Source: Candidatus Woesebacteria bacterium
GTDB taxonomy: Bacteria > Patescibacteriota > Microgenomatia > UBA8517
Direction: 5' to 3'
Length of the DNA: 5,693 nucleotides
Assembly (NCBI GenBank): GCA_030699485.1
Contig: JAUYMM010000052.1
Coordinates: 1 to 5,693, forward strand
Both the position numbers and the translations under genes were made by a program. Under the pieces are notes generated by a model. It was given only the letters and a program-made list of their open reading frames with translations, ran no database searches and had not been told where the DNA came from. Each line of letters begins with the position of its first letter. Positions within the stretch are counted from its first letter, which is position 1. Shown here piece by piece: positions 1 to 5,299 of this stretch.

Positions 1-310
1 GATATCAAAAACTAAAAGCAAAATCTAACGATTTCGCTCCTAGTTATGCTAACCAAGCGTATTTATACGCTTACGCAGCTTAACAGGCGTCCTGAAGTTT
101 GATTCTCGATCGAACCGACTGGGTGTAAACCAATTCGAGATGCTACTTATTTTCTTTTGATTTAGAGGAAATTAGTAAAAGACAATTAAATCTTACCTAT
201 AAATTCCTGTCGATTGGATAAACTTATAGGGAAATATTATTAATCGAATAAGCTTGTAGAAGTTTTGTTTTTAAGTTTTTCGGATGTGGGTTCGATTCCC
301 ACCATCTCCA
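1..310 (+). ncRNA. ssrA: tmRNA (SsrA), 3' part; 5' end outside the window
   Basis: tmRNA rescues stalled ribosomes: it enters as alanyl-tRNA, then serves as a short mRNA encoding a degradation tag. The tRNA-like 3' end is clear. A T-arm has stems GTGGG (286-290) and CCCAC (298-302) around TTCGATT, followed by acceptor strand CATCTCC (303-309) and discriminator A310. The next bases are CAA, so CCA would be added after transcription. The segment upstream (about 250-285, AGCTTGTAGAAG and then TTTTTCGGA) matches the conserved stretch before the tmRNA T-arm. The tag frame ends in GCA GCT TAA (stop 81-83). Later helices are CAGG/CCTG (84-87/91-94) just after the stop, TCTCGA/TCGAGA (104-109/135-140) and CCTATAA/TTATAGG (196-202/224-230), consistent with the pseudoknot region. 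The 5' acceptor strand and first pseudoknot are missing. Identity is very secure; the exact resume codon is not. Confidence 0.95.
18..83 (+). other. tmRNA proteolysis-tag reading frame
   Basis: The frame ending at TAA 81-83 is open to the window's left edge. The most plausible resume codon is GCA at 18-20, because tags usually begin with Ala or Gly and the A-rich stretch before it fits. This gives a tag of 21 residues beginning AKSNDFAPSY and ending AYLYAYAA. The AA-COOH end matches what ClpXP-type proteases recognise, but the usual penultimate pattern is LAA, whereas here it is YAA. The tag is rich in Ala and Tyr. The other possible Ala start is GCT at 36-38, which would give a 15-residue tag. 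The choice of start is inference. Confidence 0.7.
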
Positions 311-314
311 CAAA

Positions 315-1667
315 TTATTTGAGTTCTATATACATAAGTTTAGGGCCAGTTAAAAGAATTATTTTCCCTTCTTCTTCTGAAACTACTATGTCTTTTGCGT
401 TTTTGATTTCATCATTTAGATACTGAAGTTTAAATTCTCCACTTTTATCTATTGCAACCACTCTCCCTTTATCTTTTTCTAAGATATATACATTTTTTAA
501 TTTTTCATTTGTATAAATTGCAGTAGGGTTAGTAAATGGTTCATTTAATCCAGACAATGAAACTGTTTGAGGATTCCCTAATGTAAATTTAGACACTTTA
601 CCGGATGATGAAAGAAGCCAGATTGATCCATCAATTGTCATGTCAATTACTTTTGAAAAGTCTACTTCAACACTAGGAGCCAGCCATTCAGCTTTTTGGC
701 CAAAAGTTTTACCACTTCCTGAATGCCTATATATTTGATTATTACTTTTATCAATTATGTAAATATTCCCAGCATATATATAAAACAGTGAATTTTCTTC
801 TACTTCGTATACTCCATCAAGTTTATCTAATAATAGTCTATCTTCGTATGAAGCTATGCTTTTTGTATCACCAATATCTTCTTTGTTAGCTGCAATTTTT
901 GCATTTTTATTTTTAATCCCTATTTTTATTATATTTTTATTTTCTTTATCAAATATAAAAATCTCTTCGCCTGATGAAACCATTTGACTTCCATTAAAAC
1001 CTGAGGTCTGTAATGTTAAATCCAAAAACTCTTTTACTTCTACTTTTACTTCTCCTACAATTTCAGCTTCTTTTTCTGTTATGTTCTTAATTAATTCCTC
1101 CAGTTTTTCATTTTTAAATCCAGCTTCTTTTAATTCAAAAGCTATTTTTTTTGAACTAATGAAAAGTTCTCTTGCACTGTTTTTGTCCACTACTCCTGCA
1201 ACAGATGAATCATAATTTGAAACTGCTTCATCTAGTTTAATCAAGCTCTGCTTCTCAAAATCTCTATTATTTTTCTGTTTTATACCAAAAGTGACACTTA
1301 CAATTAATAAAACCAGAAGTATTACTCCTACCGTAAGAGTTGTTTTTCTGTTTTGTGAATTTGATTCGTCAACTAAATTATCTCTCACAAAAATAGCTTT
1401 TATTTTATTTTCTTTCTCTTCTTCAACTGTTACAACTAGTTTTTCTAAACCTTTTTCAATCGTATAAACATCTCCTGTTTTGGGGACTCCTGAAATTGAA
1501 GTTTTTTTATCTTGTGTTTCACAAAGCGTTACCGTTTTGTTGTTTCTAAAAACAGTAGCTTTACAAAAAGGTTCTGTGGAAACAACTATTTTTCTAAAAA
1601 TAAATCTAATTGATCCCACACCTTCCAATTTTGGCTGACCTACGTTTGATATTAACTTTAAGGACAT
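315..1667 (-). CDS. Single-span membrane protein with propeller-like extracellular region (unrecognised family)
   Basis: The product is 450 residues and I do not recognise a named family. An N-terminal region of about 105 residues, probably cytoplasmic and beta-rich, is followed by one transmembrane helix (about 109-129). Next come a charged, probably helical stretch (about 131-215) and a C-terminal half (about 220-450) of short repeated beta units such as EEIFIFDKENKNIIKI, GNIYIIDKSNNQIYR, GSIWLLSSSGKVSKF and KNVYILEKDKGRVVAIDKSG. These resemble NHL or beta-propeller blades, suggesting an outward-facing ligand- or wall-sensing domain; that role is inference. I chose ATG 1665-1667 because it lies one base after the stop of the upstream small gene, implying translational coupling. 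A TTG at 1688 would add seven residues inside that gene and is less likely. No clear Shine-Dalgarno sequence is present. The gene is last in the three-gene cluster and its stop lies 4 nt from the tmRNA end. Confidence 0.85.
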   Translation of the reverse strand: MSLKLISNVGQPKLEGVGSIRFIFRKIVVSTEPFCKATVFRNNKTVTLCETQDKKTSISGVPKTGDVYTIEKGLEKLVVTVEEEKENKIKAIFVRDNLVDESNSQNRKTTLTVGVILLVLLIVSVTFGIKQKNNRDFEKQSLIKLDEAVSNYDSSVAGVVDKNSARELFISSKKIAFELKEAGFKNEKLEELIKNITEKEAEIVGEVKVEVKEFLDLTLQTSGFNGSQMVSSGEEIFIFDKENKNIIKIGIKNKNAKIAANKEDIGDTKSIASYEDRLLLDKLDGVYEVEENSLFYIYAGNIYIIDKSNNQIYRHSGSGKTFGQKAEWLAPSVEVDFSKVIDMTIDGSIWLLSSSGKVSKFTLGNPQTVSLSGLNEPFTNPTAIYTNEKLKNVYILEKDKGRVVAIDKSGEFKLQYLNDEIKNAKDIVVSEEEGKIILLTGPKLMYIELK

Positions 1668-1668
1668 T

Positions 1669-1866
1669 TTACAATATAATAATAGCAAAGACTAAGACTG
1701 CAATGGCAAAAAGAAGATGAATAAAAGATAATAGTTTAAGTTGCTTTTCAAAACCAACTTCTAAAGTAACCGTCATTAATTTTACTTGTTTAACAACTAC
1801 AAAGGCAAAAACAACATAAATTAATAGAAAAACTAAAATTAAAACTTTAATAATGCCCCAAATCAT
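1669..1866 (-). CDS. Small two-helix membrane protein (DUF5657-like)
   Basis: The product has 65 residues with two hydrophobic helices (about 5-25 and 45-65) joined by a short loop carrying Lys and Glu (KQVKLMTVTLEVGFEKQLK). It resembles the small CPR membrane proteins grouped as DUF5657; this is from memory of size and layout and is tentative. Its function is unknown. The start ATG overlaps the stop of the PH-domain gene by four bases (ATGA), and its own stop is one base before the next start, so it sits in the middle of a tightly coupled cluster. It is the only gene here with a clear Shine-Dalgarno sequence, GGGAG six bases before ATG. The tight packing suggests it works with the PH-domain protein, the propeller-like protein, or both. 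Confidence 0.8.
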   Translation of the reverse strand: MIWGIIKVLILVFLLIYVVFAFVVVKQVKLMTVTLEVGFEKQLKLLSFIHLLFAIAVLVFAIIIL

Positions 1867-2477
1867 CTGATTCTCCCTTCCAGTGCTTCTTGTTGTTCTT
1901 CAATTCGGAGGTCTTGTAAAACTTTTACAACTTTATCAGGATATGGGACAGCTAAAAAGTCAAAATTTGGAACTTCAGATGCTGTTTGAATCAAAACATC
2001 ACCATAATTAAACAATGTTCTTACTACTCCACCCATTTTATATGTAACATCTTGAATTTTATCAATATTAGCGTCACTTACTTCTTTATAAATTAAGTTA
2101 TAAAAATCAATATCAATTATTCTCTCGTCAGTTACTATGTAAACGTTAAAGAACCAAGTCAAAAAACTTTCCAAGAAATATGCAGTTGTAATTAAATACC
2201 AAATAAGAACAAATATAAACACAAAATTTGAAGGTACTGAGTCTAAAACAGTTGTGTTTGTGATAAATATTGGAGCTAGTAGCATAATAATTGTTGTTAT
2301 TATCCAAGGCACATTAGTAATTAAATGTCTTCTTAAAAAGAGAATTATTTTTTCTTCACTTTCTCTTGTTTCAAATGTAACTCCATTTGGATGCATTAAA
2401 AAGGAGGCTAGGGGATATCTTTCTTGCATAGAAACATCTACTTTTTTTTGTTTTGAAGCTGAAAATATCTCTGGCAT
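1863..2477 (-). CDS. PH domain-containing membrane protein (bPH2/DUF304-like)
   Basis: The product has 204 residues. A short cytoplasmic N-terminus (about 1-50) precedes two transmembrane helices (about 54-73 and 83-108). The C-terminal part (about 110-190) has the pattern of bacterial PH domains of the DUF304/bPH2 type: YIVTDERIIDIDFYNLIYKE, then IDKIQDVTYKMGGVVRTLFN, then YGDVLIQTAS, ending with a VPYPDKVVKVLQDL helix. Such proteins are widespread in CPR and Gram-positive genomes; their molecular role is poorly defined, often suggested to be membrane or envelope-stress related. ATG 2477-2475 has no Shine-Dalgarno sequence but has an extended -10 element six bases upstream, so it probably starts its own transcript. 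The 3' end overlaps the next gene by ATGA. Family call is good; function is not established. Confidence 0.9.
   Translation of the reverse strand: MPEIFSASKQKKVDVSMQERYPLASFLMHPNGVTFETRESEEKIILFLRRHLITNVPWIITTIIMLLAPIFITNTTVLDSVPSNFVFIFVLIWYLITTAYFLESFLTWFFNVYIVTDERIIDIDFYNLIYKEVSDANIDKIQDVTYKMGGVVRTLFNYGDVLIQTASEVPNFDFLAVPYPDKVVKVLQDLRIEEQQEALEGRIR
1873..1877 (-). promoter_or_regulatory. Shine-Dalgarno site of the 65-residue gene
   Basis: GGGAG on the minus strand (within GGAAGGGAG) lies six bases before ATG 1866-1864, inside the end of the PH-domain gene. It supports that start and re-initiation at the ATGA overlap. The genes that seem to begin transcripts in this window lack such a site. 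Confidence 0.7.
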
Positions 2478-2483
2478 AACTAT

Positions 2484-2492
2484 ATTGTATCA
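2484..2492 (-). promoter_or_regulatory. Extended -10 promoter of the PH-domain cluster
   Basis: On the minus strand TGA-TACAAT ends six bases before ATG 2477, within the 49-nt gap after the SpoIID-like gene. No good -35 box sits 16-18 bases upstream, as is common for extended -10 promoters. A start about seven bases downstream would fall at or next to the ATG, predicting a leaderless mRNA for the three-gene cluster. Confidence 0.5.
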
Positions 2493-2526
2493 GATTAAGT
2501 CCAATTATATTTTTAAAATATACTAA

Positions 2527-4305
2527 CTATCTTTTTTCTATATTAAACAATGGACCAACTATTTGAATATTTGCTGGAGCACGAAGATTAAAATAACTCT
2601 TAAAATCTTGTCCATCAAAAGATCTTCCGTCAATCGTTATATTTGTTGTTCTACCACTTCCAAAGTCTGCTCCAATTGTAATATTTGAAACATTATCAAA
2701 CGGTGTAATTCCGCGACTTGAAAGTTCATTTTTAACCCGTCCTGAATCCCAAGTATCAACTCCATCAGGATTTGGTTTGTCTGTCTGGGAAAGATGTTTT
2801 TGGGTTGAACCATCAGCTTTTGCAAGAAGAATAACATTCGCAATATCTGCAACTTCATCTGATTTAAGCCAAGCAGTTTTATTATATTGGATTCTACTGC
2901 CCCAATCACAATAAAAAACTGGGGAATTTTTATCATATGCATTATTAAACAAATCTGAAAAACTATTTATACCCCCTGTTGAATCTTGAAGTCTTTTTGT
3001 CCATGCTTTATTACTCCAACCAATATCTCCTGAAGTATATGCATACCCTCCATGGGTAGCAGAAAACCATGCTGTAATCGGTTGTCCTCCTTGAATCATT
3101 ACTTTTCCTGAAGTGGTATTTACTGCTGTTTCCCAATTTCCTCCTTTTGGACTAGTTTTAAATACTTGGCAATATTCACTTGCACAGACAGAAGATGCCC
3201 CATTATTTGTAACAGCTAACACATAAGATCTTGCTGCTATCGCTTGTGCTTTTAACACTGCCAGATCATTGTCTGCCCAAGAGTCAGGAACTTCGTAAAT
3301 CCTTTTTATATAATCCTCTAAACTACCAGTCCAGATGATACTACCTTGATTAATTCCCTTACCATTATTTACTTTAATTGTTGTGTTGCGTTCTTGATAA
3401 TCATCAAAATTATAATAAGCTCTAAGTATTTGATCATAATTTTGATTAGCTTTTGCCCTACCCCAAGCACCATATTGATTTAACCCTACCCTGTTCGGAA
3501 CACCAAAACTAAAGAATGCAAATGATGGAGAAAATCCAGGACTTTTAAATGGATCAATGTCACTTGAGCATCCACCCTTCATGTTATAAGCAGATCTTGA
3601 AAGTCCCAACGATTCTAGTTTTTGTGCCAAAAACGATTGCTGTCGTGCAGATAGTGTCGCTAGATAGCTTTCAACTTTTGCAACCTCTATACCCAAAGTT
3701 TTTGCTTTTTCATCAAGTTGAGATTTCGAAGAAGCTAACGAATTTTTAGTTTTTTCCATTGATTCTTTGTCAGATTGAAGTTTGTTTATTTCCTCTGCAT
3801 ATTGAACCATTATCTTTCTGTCATTCTCTGTCGCCCTCTGTTTATAGCTTATTTCTCTAAAAGCATTTGTTGCCGTTTCAGAAGAAAGGAATATAAAAAA
3901 TGTTGGGGACACTTTTCTTAATTCAATATATTGATTTCTTGCTTTTTCTTCAAAAATAGACTTAGTTTTACTTAGATCTTTATCTCTTTTATCAATATCT
4001 GATTTAATTTTTGTTAATTGAGACGATATTAAATCTATTTGTTTTTTTAGCAACGAAACTTTATTGTTTAAATTTGATAATTCTTTTTTATTTTGTTCAT
4101 GAGCAGGTGTTAATGCAGAGATATCTCGTGCAATTTTATCTGCACAGTATTGAGCATCATCTGGCGAAAGTTTTGTGTTTCCTGATGTGTCATCACAATT
4201 TGGCTCAGCAAAAATAATATTTAAAAACTGTATTCTGTTAAAAATAAAGAATATCGTACTCAAAAAAATAAGTAAAACGATAATAAATTTAGTGATCTTA
4301 GGCAT
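2527..4305 (-). CDS. Exported coiled-coil protein with C-terminal SpoIID/LytB domain
   Basis: The product has 592 residues. Residues 7-33 form a hydrophobic signal peptide or anchor, followed by a short Cys-containing segment (C37, C54). A long coiled coil (about 55-235) includes a break at KVSPTFFIFLSSETATNAFR, the layout seen in PcsB/EnvC-type peptidoglycan hydrolase activators. The C-terminal half (about 262-530) is SpoIID/LytB-like: GLNQYGAWGRAKAN, LEDYIKRIYEVPDSW, LKAQAIAARSYVLAV, CASEYCQVFK, AVNTTSGKVM and AWFSATHGGYAY. E338 in YEVP aligns with the conserved Glu of the SpoIID EMP motif, thought to be catalytic in glycan-strand cleavage. The C374/C379 pair and nearby H418 recall the metal site reported in clostridial SpoIID. 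The likely role is cleavage or remodelling of peptidoglycan outside the membrane, unrelated to sporulation here. The ATG has no Shine-Dalgarno sequence and follows an extended -10 element by six bases. Confidence 0.92.
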   Translation of the reverse strand: MPKITKFIIVLLIFLSTIFFIFNRIQFLNIIFAEPNCDDTSGNTKLSPDDAQYCADKIARDISALTPAHEQNKKELSNLNNKVSLLKKQIDLISSQLTKIKSDIDKRDKDLSKTKSIFEEKARNQYIELRKVSPTFFIFLSSETATNAFREISYKQRATENDRKIMVQYAEEINKLQSDKESMEKTKNSLASSKSQLDEKAKTLGIEVAKVESYLATLSARQQSFLAQKLESLGLSRSAYNMKGGCSSDIDPFKSPGFSPSFAFFSFGVPNRVGLNQYGAWGRAKANQNYDQILRAYYNFDDYQERNTTIKVNNGKGINQGSIIWTGSLEDYIKRIYEVPDSWADNDLAVLKAQAIAARSYVLAVTNNGASSVCASEYCQVFKTSPKGGNWETAVNTTSGKVMIQGGQPITAWFSATHGGYAYTSGDIGWSNKAWTKRLQDSTGGINSFSDLFNNAYDKNSPVFYCDWGSRIQYNKTAWLKSDEVADIANVILLAKADGSTQKHLSQTDKPNPDGVDTWDSGRVKNELSSRGITPFDNVSNITIGADFGSGRTTNITIDGRSFDGQDFKSYFNLRAPANIQIVGPLFNIEKR

Positions 4306-4311
4306 TTATTA

Positions 4312-4320
4312 AGTATACCA
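4312..4320 (-). promoter_or_regulatory. Extended -10 promoter of the SpoIID-like gene
   Basis: On the minus strand TGG-TATACT ends exactly six bases before ATG 4305. It forms the left half of a 7-bp inverted repeat shared with the divergent promoter. There is no convincing -35 box. The predicted start site lies at or beside the ATG, so the mRNA would be leaderless. Confidence 0.6.
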
Positions 4321-4333
4321 GTTTTATGGTATA
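4314..4333. repeat. 7-bp inverted repeat over two divergent -10 elements
   Basis: TATACCA (4314-4320) and TGGTATA (4327-4333) are perfect inverted copies separated by six bases. Each arm contains the TGG and first -10 bases of one of two outward-facing promoters. The symmetry could be just two facing extended -10 boxes, or it could also be an operator, for instance for the DUF433 protein. The sequence cannot decide. Confidence 0.7.
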
Positions 4334-4335
4334 AT
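4327..4335 (+). promoter_or_regulatory. Extended -10 promoter of the DUF433 gene
   Basis: TGG-TATAAT is a perfect extended -10 element ending six bases before ATG 4342. No clear -35 box is present. The spacing predicts transcription starting at or next to the ATG, giving a leaderless antitoxin mRNA. Confidence 0.65.
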
Positions 4336-4341
4336 CATTTT

Positions 4342-4578
4342 ATGGCAAGAGTAATAATTGACCCACAAATCAACATCGGAAAAGCCACAATTGAAGGCAC
4401 TGGGATTACTGTGTCTACTATTCTAAATTTGATTAAAAATGGTTATACCACAGAAAAAATAATTAAGGCATATCCGGTACTCAAAAAGTCTGATATTAAA
4501 GCTTCACTCGATTTTGCACAGGGAAGAATTGAAAGAGAAGAAACAATTCCAAATAATATAAGATTTAGTTTTGCATGA
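4342..4578 (+). CDS. DUF433 antitoxin-like protein
   Basis: The product has 78 residues, a typical length for DUF433. The family pattern is clear: an opening beta strand IIDPQINIGKATIEGT, then ITVSTILNLIKNGYTTEKII, then AYPVLKKSDIKASLDFA, a small helix-turn-helix-like fold. DUF433 proteins are usually the upstream partner of a DUF5615 PIN-like toxin, and would neutralise it and perhaps bind their own promoter. The very conserved GTR motif is GTG here (G21), a change explainable by one base (AGG to GGG). The C-terminal tail (about 60-78) runs past the core. Its partner gene follows 12 nt after its stop but is internally deleted, so this antitoxin is probably an orphan. The start is fixed by the promoter six bases upstream. 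Confidence 0.88.
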   Translation: MARVIIDPQINIGKATIEGTGITVSTILNLIKNGYTTEKIIKAYPVLKKSDIKASLDFAQGRIEREETIPNNIRFSFA

Positions 4579-4590
4579 GGTTTACATTTC

Positions 4591-4793
4591 ATGATTAAAT
4601 TTCTACTTGATGCCAATTTATCGCCCGTAACCTCAAAGTATTTGGCTGAATTAGGATTTGACTCAAAAAGTATTACGGAAGAAAAATTAGGATACGTAAT
4701 AGATCCAGAAGTGATATGGAAATAAATAAATTAAAACAAAATACTAAAAGTATAATTGTAATCAAAAAGGGAGATACAAGATTCGTAAAATAA
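4591..4793 (+). pseudogene. Internally deleted DUF5615 PIN-like toxin remnant
   Basis: ATG 4591 opens a 44-residue frame ending at TAA 4723-4725. It begins MIKFLLDANLSP and continues to LAELGFDSKSITEEKLG and IDPEVIWK, the N-terminal third of DUF5615 PIN-like RNases, including the first acidic active-site residue (D7). Complete family members run to roughly 100-125 residues and have a central IITxDxDF motif, which is absent from all forward frames here. In another frame (4716-4793, stop TAA 4791-4793) the reading SIIVIKKGDTRFVK resembles the extreme C-terminus of the family. The simplest reading is a deletion of roughly 50 codons plus a frameshift near 4715-4730, removing the catalytic core. 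A GAGG lies 11 bases before the ATG, and the gene follows the DUF433 gene by 12 nt, the normal toxin position. The C-terminal match is weaker than the N-terminal one. Confidence 0.75.
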
Positions 4794-4811
4794 ATTAGCT
4801 AAATTTGAGTG

Positions 4812-4817
4812 TATAAT
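4812..4817 (+). promoter_or_regulatory. -10 element of the 127-residue gene
   Basis: A perfect TATAAT, preceded by GTG, ends eight bases before ATG 4826. No -35 box or Shine-Dalgarno sequence is evident. The position implies a leader of only a few bases or none. It suggests this gene is transcribed separately from the toxin-antitoxin remnant. Confidence 0.5.
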
Positions 4818-4825
4818 TATTACTA

Positions 4826-5209
4826 ATGTCTAATTCTGCCAAAAAGAAAGCCAAAATCTATTATAATAAATGGCGGAAAGAAACTACATATTCTCCAGCG
4901 TTAAAGAAAAATATACACATAACACTCAAGGGATGGAAACACTTAACTGGTGCAACAGGACACAAAAAAAGAACTTTTAATGATATTTACAGAAGATTAA
5001 AGTTACTCCCATACGCTAAATTAATTATCAAGAAATCTTCAACGATTCAAAATATAAAGGTTAAAAATAATATTAAATATTTTGCTTTAGAAGCTGTAAT
5101 ACCAATAAAAACAACAACTACAAAACAATTAAGAAAAGTTCGTGTAATAATACAAGAAGATAAAAAAGGTAATTTGATATTTTTATCAATAATGGACAAA
5201 AAAAACTGA
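4826..5209 (+). CDS. Small basic protein, possible BECR/RelE-type RNase toxin
   Basis: The product has 127 residues, is strongly basic, and has no signal peptide or membrane helix. I recognise no exact family. The pattern ITLKGWKHLTGATGHKKRT (about 32-50), then NDIYRRLKLLPYAKLII (52-68), then KYFALEAVI (84-92), and a final paired-strand region RKVRVIIQED then GNLIFLSIMDK (103-125) recalls BECR-fold nucleases (Barnase/EndoU/ColicinE5/RelE group). Those often carry a WxH-like motif early, a helix ending in an ILxNPxxII-like segment, and a late beta hairpin. H39 and R49 would be candidate active-site residues. This assignment is inference. The setting beside a toxin-antitoxin remnant fits, but no antitoxin partner follows. 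The 3' end, including the stop TGA, is part of the closing stem of the structured element at 5206-5270. Confidence 0.75.
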   Translation: MSNSAKKKAKIYYNKWRKETTYSPALKKNIHITLKGWKHLTGATGHKKRTFNDIYRRLKLLPYAKLIIKKSSTIQNIKVKNNIKYFALEAVIPIKTTTTKQLRKVRVIIQEDKKGNLIFLSIMDKKN

Positions 5210-5299
5210 ACGCCTCACGCTTGGGTCTATTGACGTTAGCGTCATGAAGAGTAAAAACTCTTTCGTTCAGTAATAGAAATATATCAAAAAAAGTCCATT
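5191..5299. repeat. Nested inverted-repeat element
   Basis: An outer 7-bp inverted pair AATGGAC (5191-5197) and GTCCATT (5293-5299) encloses the inner pair CTGAACG (5206-5212) and CGTTCAG (5264-5270), which itself encloses two perfect hairpins. A-runs lie inside both outer arms. The nested design could form a long RNA hairpin on the + transcript or reflect a small non-autonomous mobile element. Its left part lies within the coding end of the 127-residue gene. Confidence 0.5.
5198..5271 (-). ncRNA. Candidate small structured RNA gene with its own promoter and poly-U end
   Basis: On the minus strand a transcript starting at A5271 would begin exactly at a 7-bp closing stem, CTGAACG (5270-5264) with CGTTCAG (5212-5206), directly followed by eight T's (5205-5198), the form of an intrinsic terminator end. 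Inside are hairpin AAGAGT-TTTT-ACTCTT (6 bp, 5262-5247), hairpin TGACG-CTAA-CGTCA (5 bp, 5244-5231), and a less structured segment with CCCAAGCGTGAGG. An alternative 5-bp helix can form between ACGCT (5242-5238) and AGCGT (5221-5217). A near-consensus promoter lies seven bases upstream. The RNA would overlap the last bases of the 127-residue gene in antisense. It matches no RNA family I know. It could instead be a terminator-like repeat or the end of a mobile element. Confidence 0.5.

Noticed and set aside
286..310. A separate tRNA gene indicated by a T-arm and acceptor end
   Set aside because: The upstream sequence lacks D and anticodon arms and instead matches the conserved tmRNA segment, so this is the tRNA-like end of tmRNA.
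1668..1688. Upstream TTG start adding seven residues to the 450-residue protein
   Set aside because: It lies inside the preceding gene without a Shine-Dalgarno sequence; ATG at 1667 directly after the preceding stop is simpler.
2254..2526. Plus-strand open frame opposite the PH-domain gene
   Set aside because: It is antisense to a clearly recognised family and its translation shows no domain pattern.
2637..2942. Minus-strand open frame within the SpoIID-like gene
   Set aside because: It is an alternative frame of a recognised coding sequence; the composition is not protein-like.
3549..4217. Plus-strand open frames (3549-3749 and 4011-4217) opposite the coiled-coil region
   Set aside because: They are antisense shadows of the coiled-coil gene, without promoter or domain signals.
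4576..4578. Possible UGA recoding as in Gracilibacteria or Absconditabacteria
   Set aside because: TGA ends the DUF433 and PH-domain genes at the expected family lengths, and no in-frame TGA interrupts a recognised domain.
5206..5270. Cloverleaf-like fold with a 7-bp outer stem that could be a tRNA
   Set aside because: There is no 7-nt anticodon loop on a 5-bp stem and no T-loop motif (TTCRANY) on either strand. The internal hairpins have 4-nt loops, so it is not a tRNA.
5206..5270. Integron attC-like site
   Set aside because: The right arm CGTTCAG does not fit the GTTRRRY core, and no integrase gene is visible. A short inverted pair alone is insufficient.
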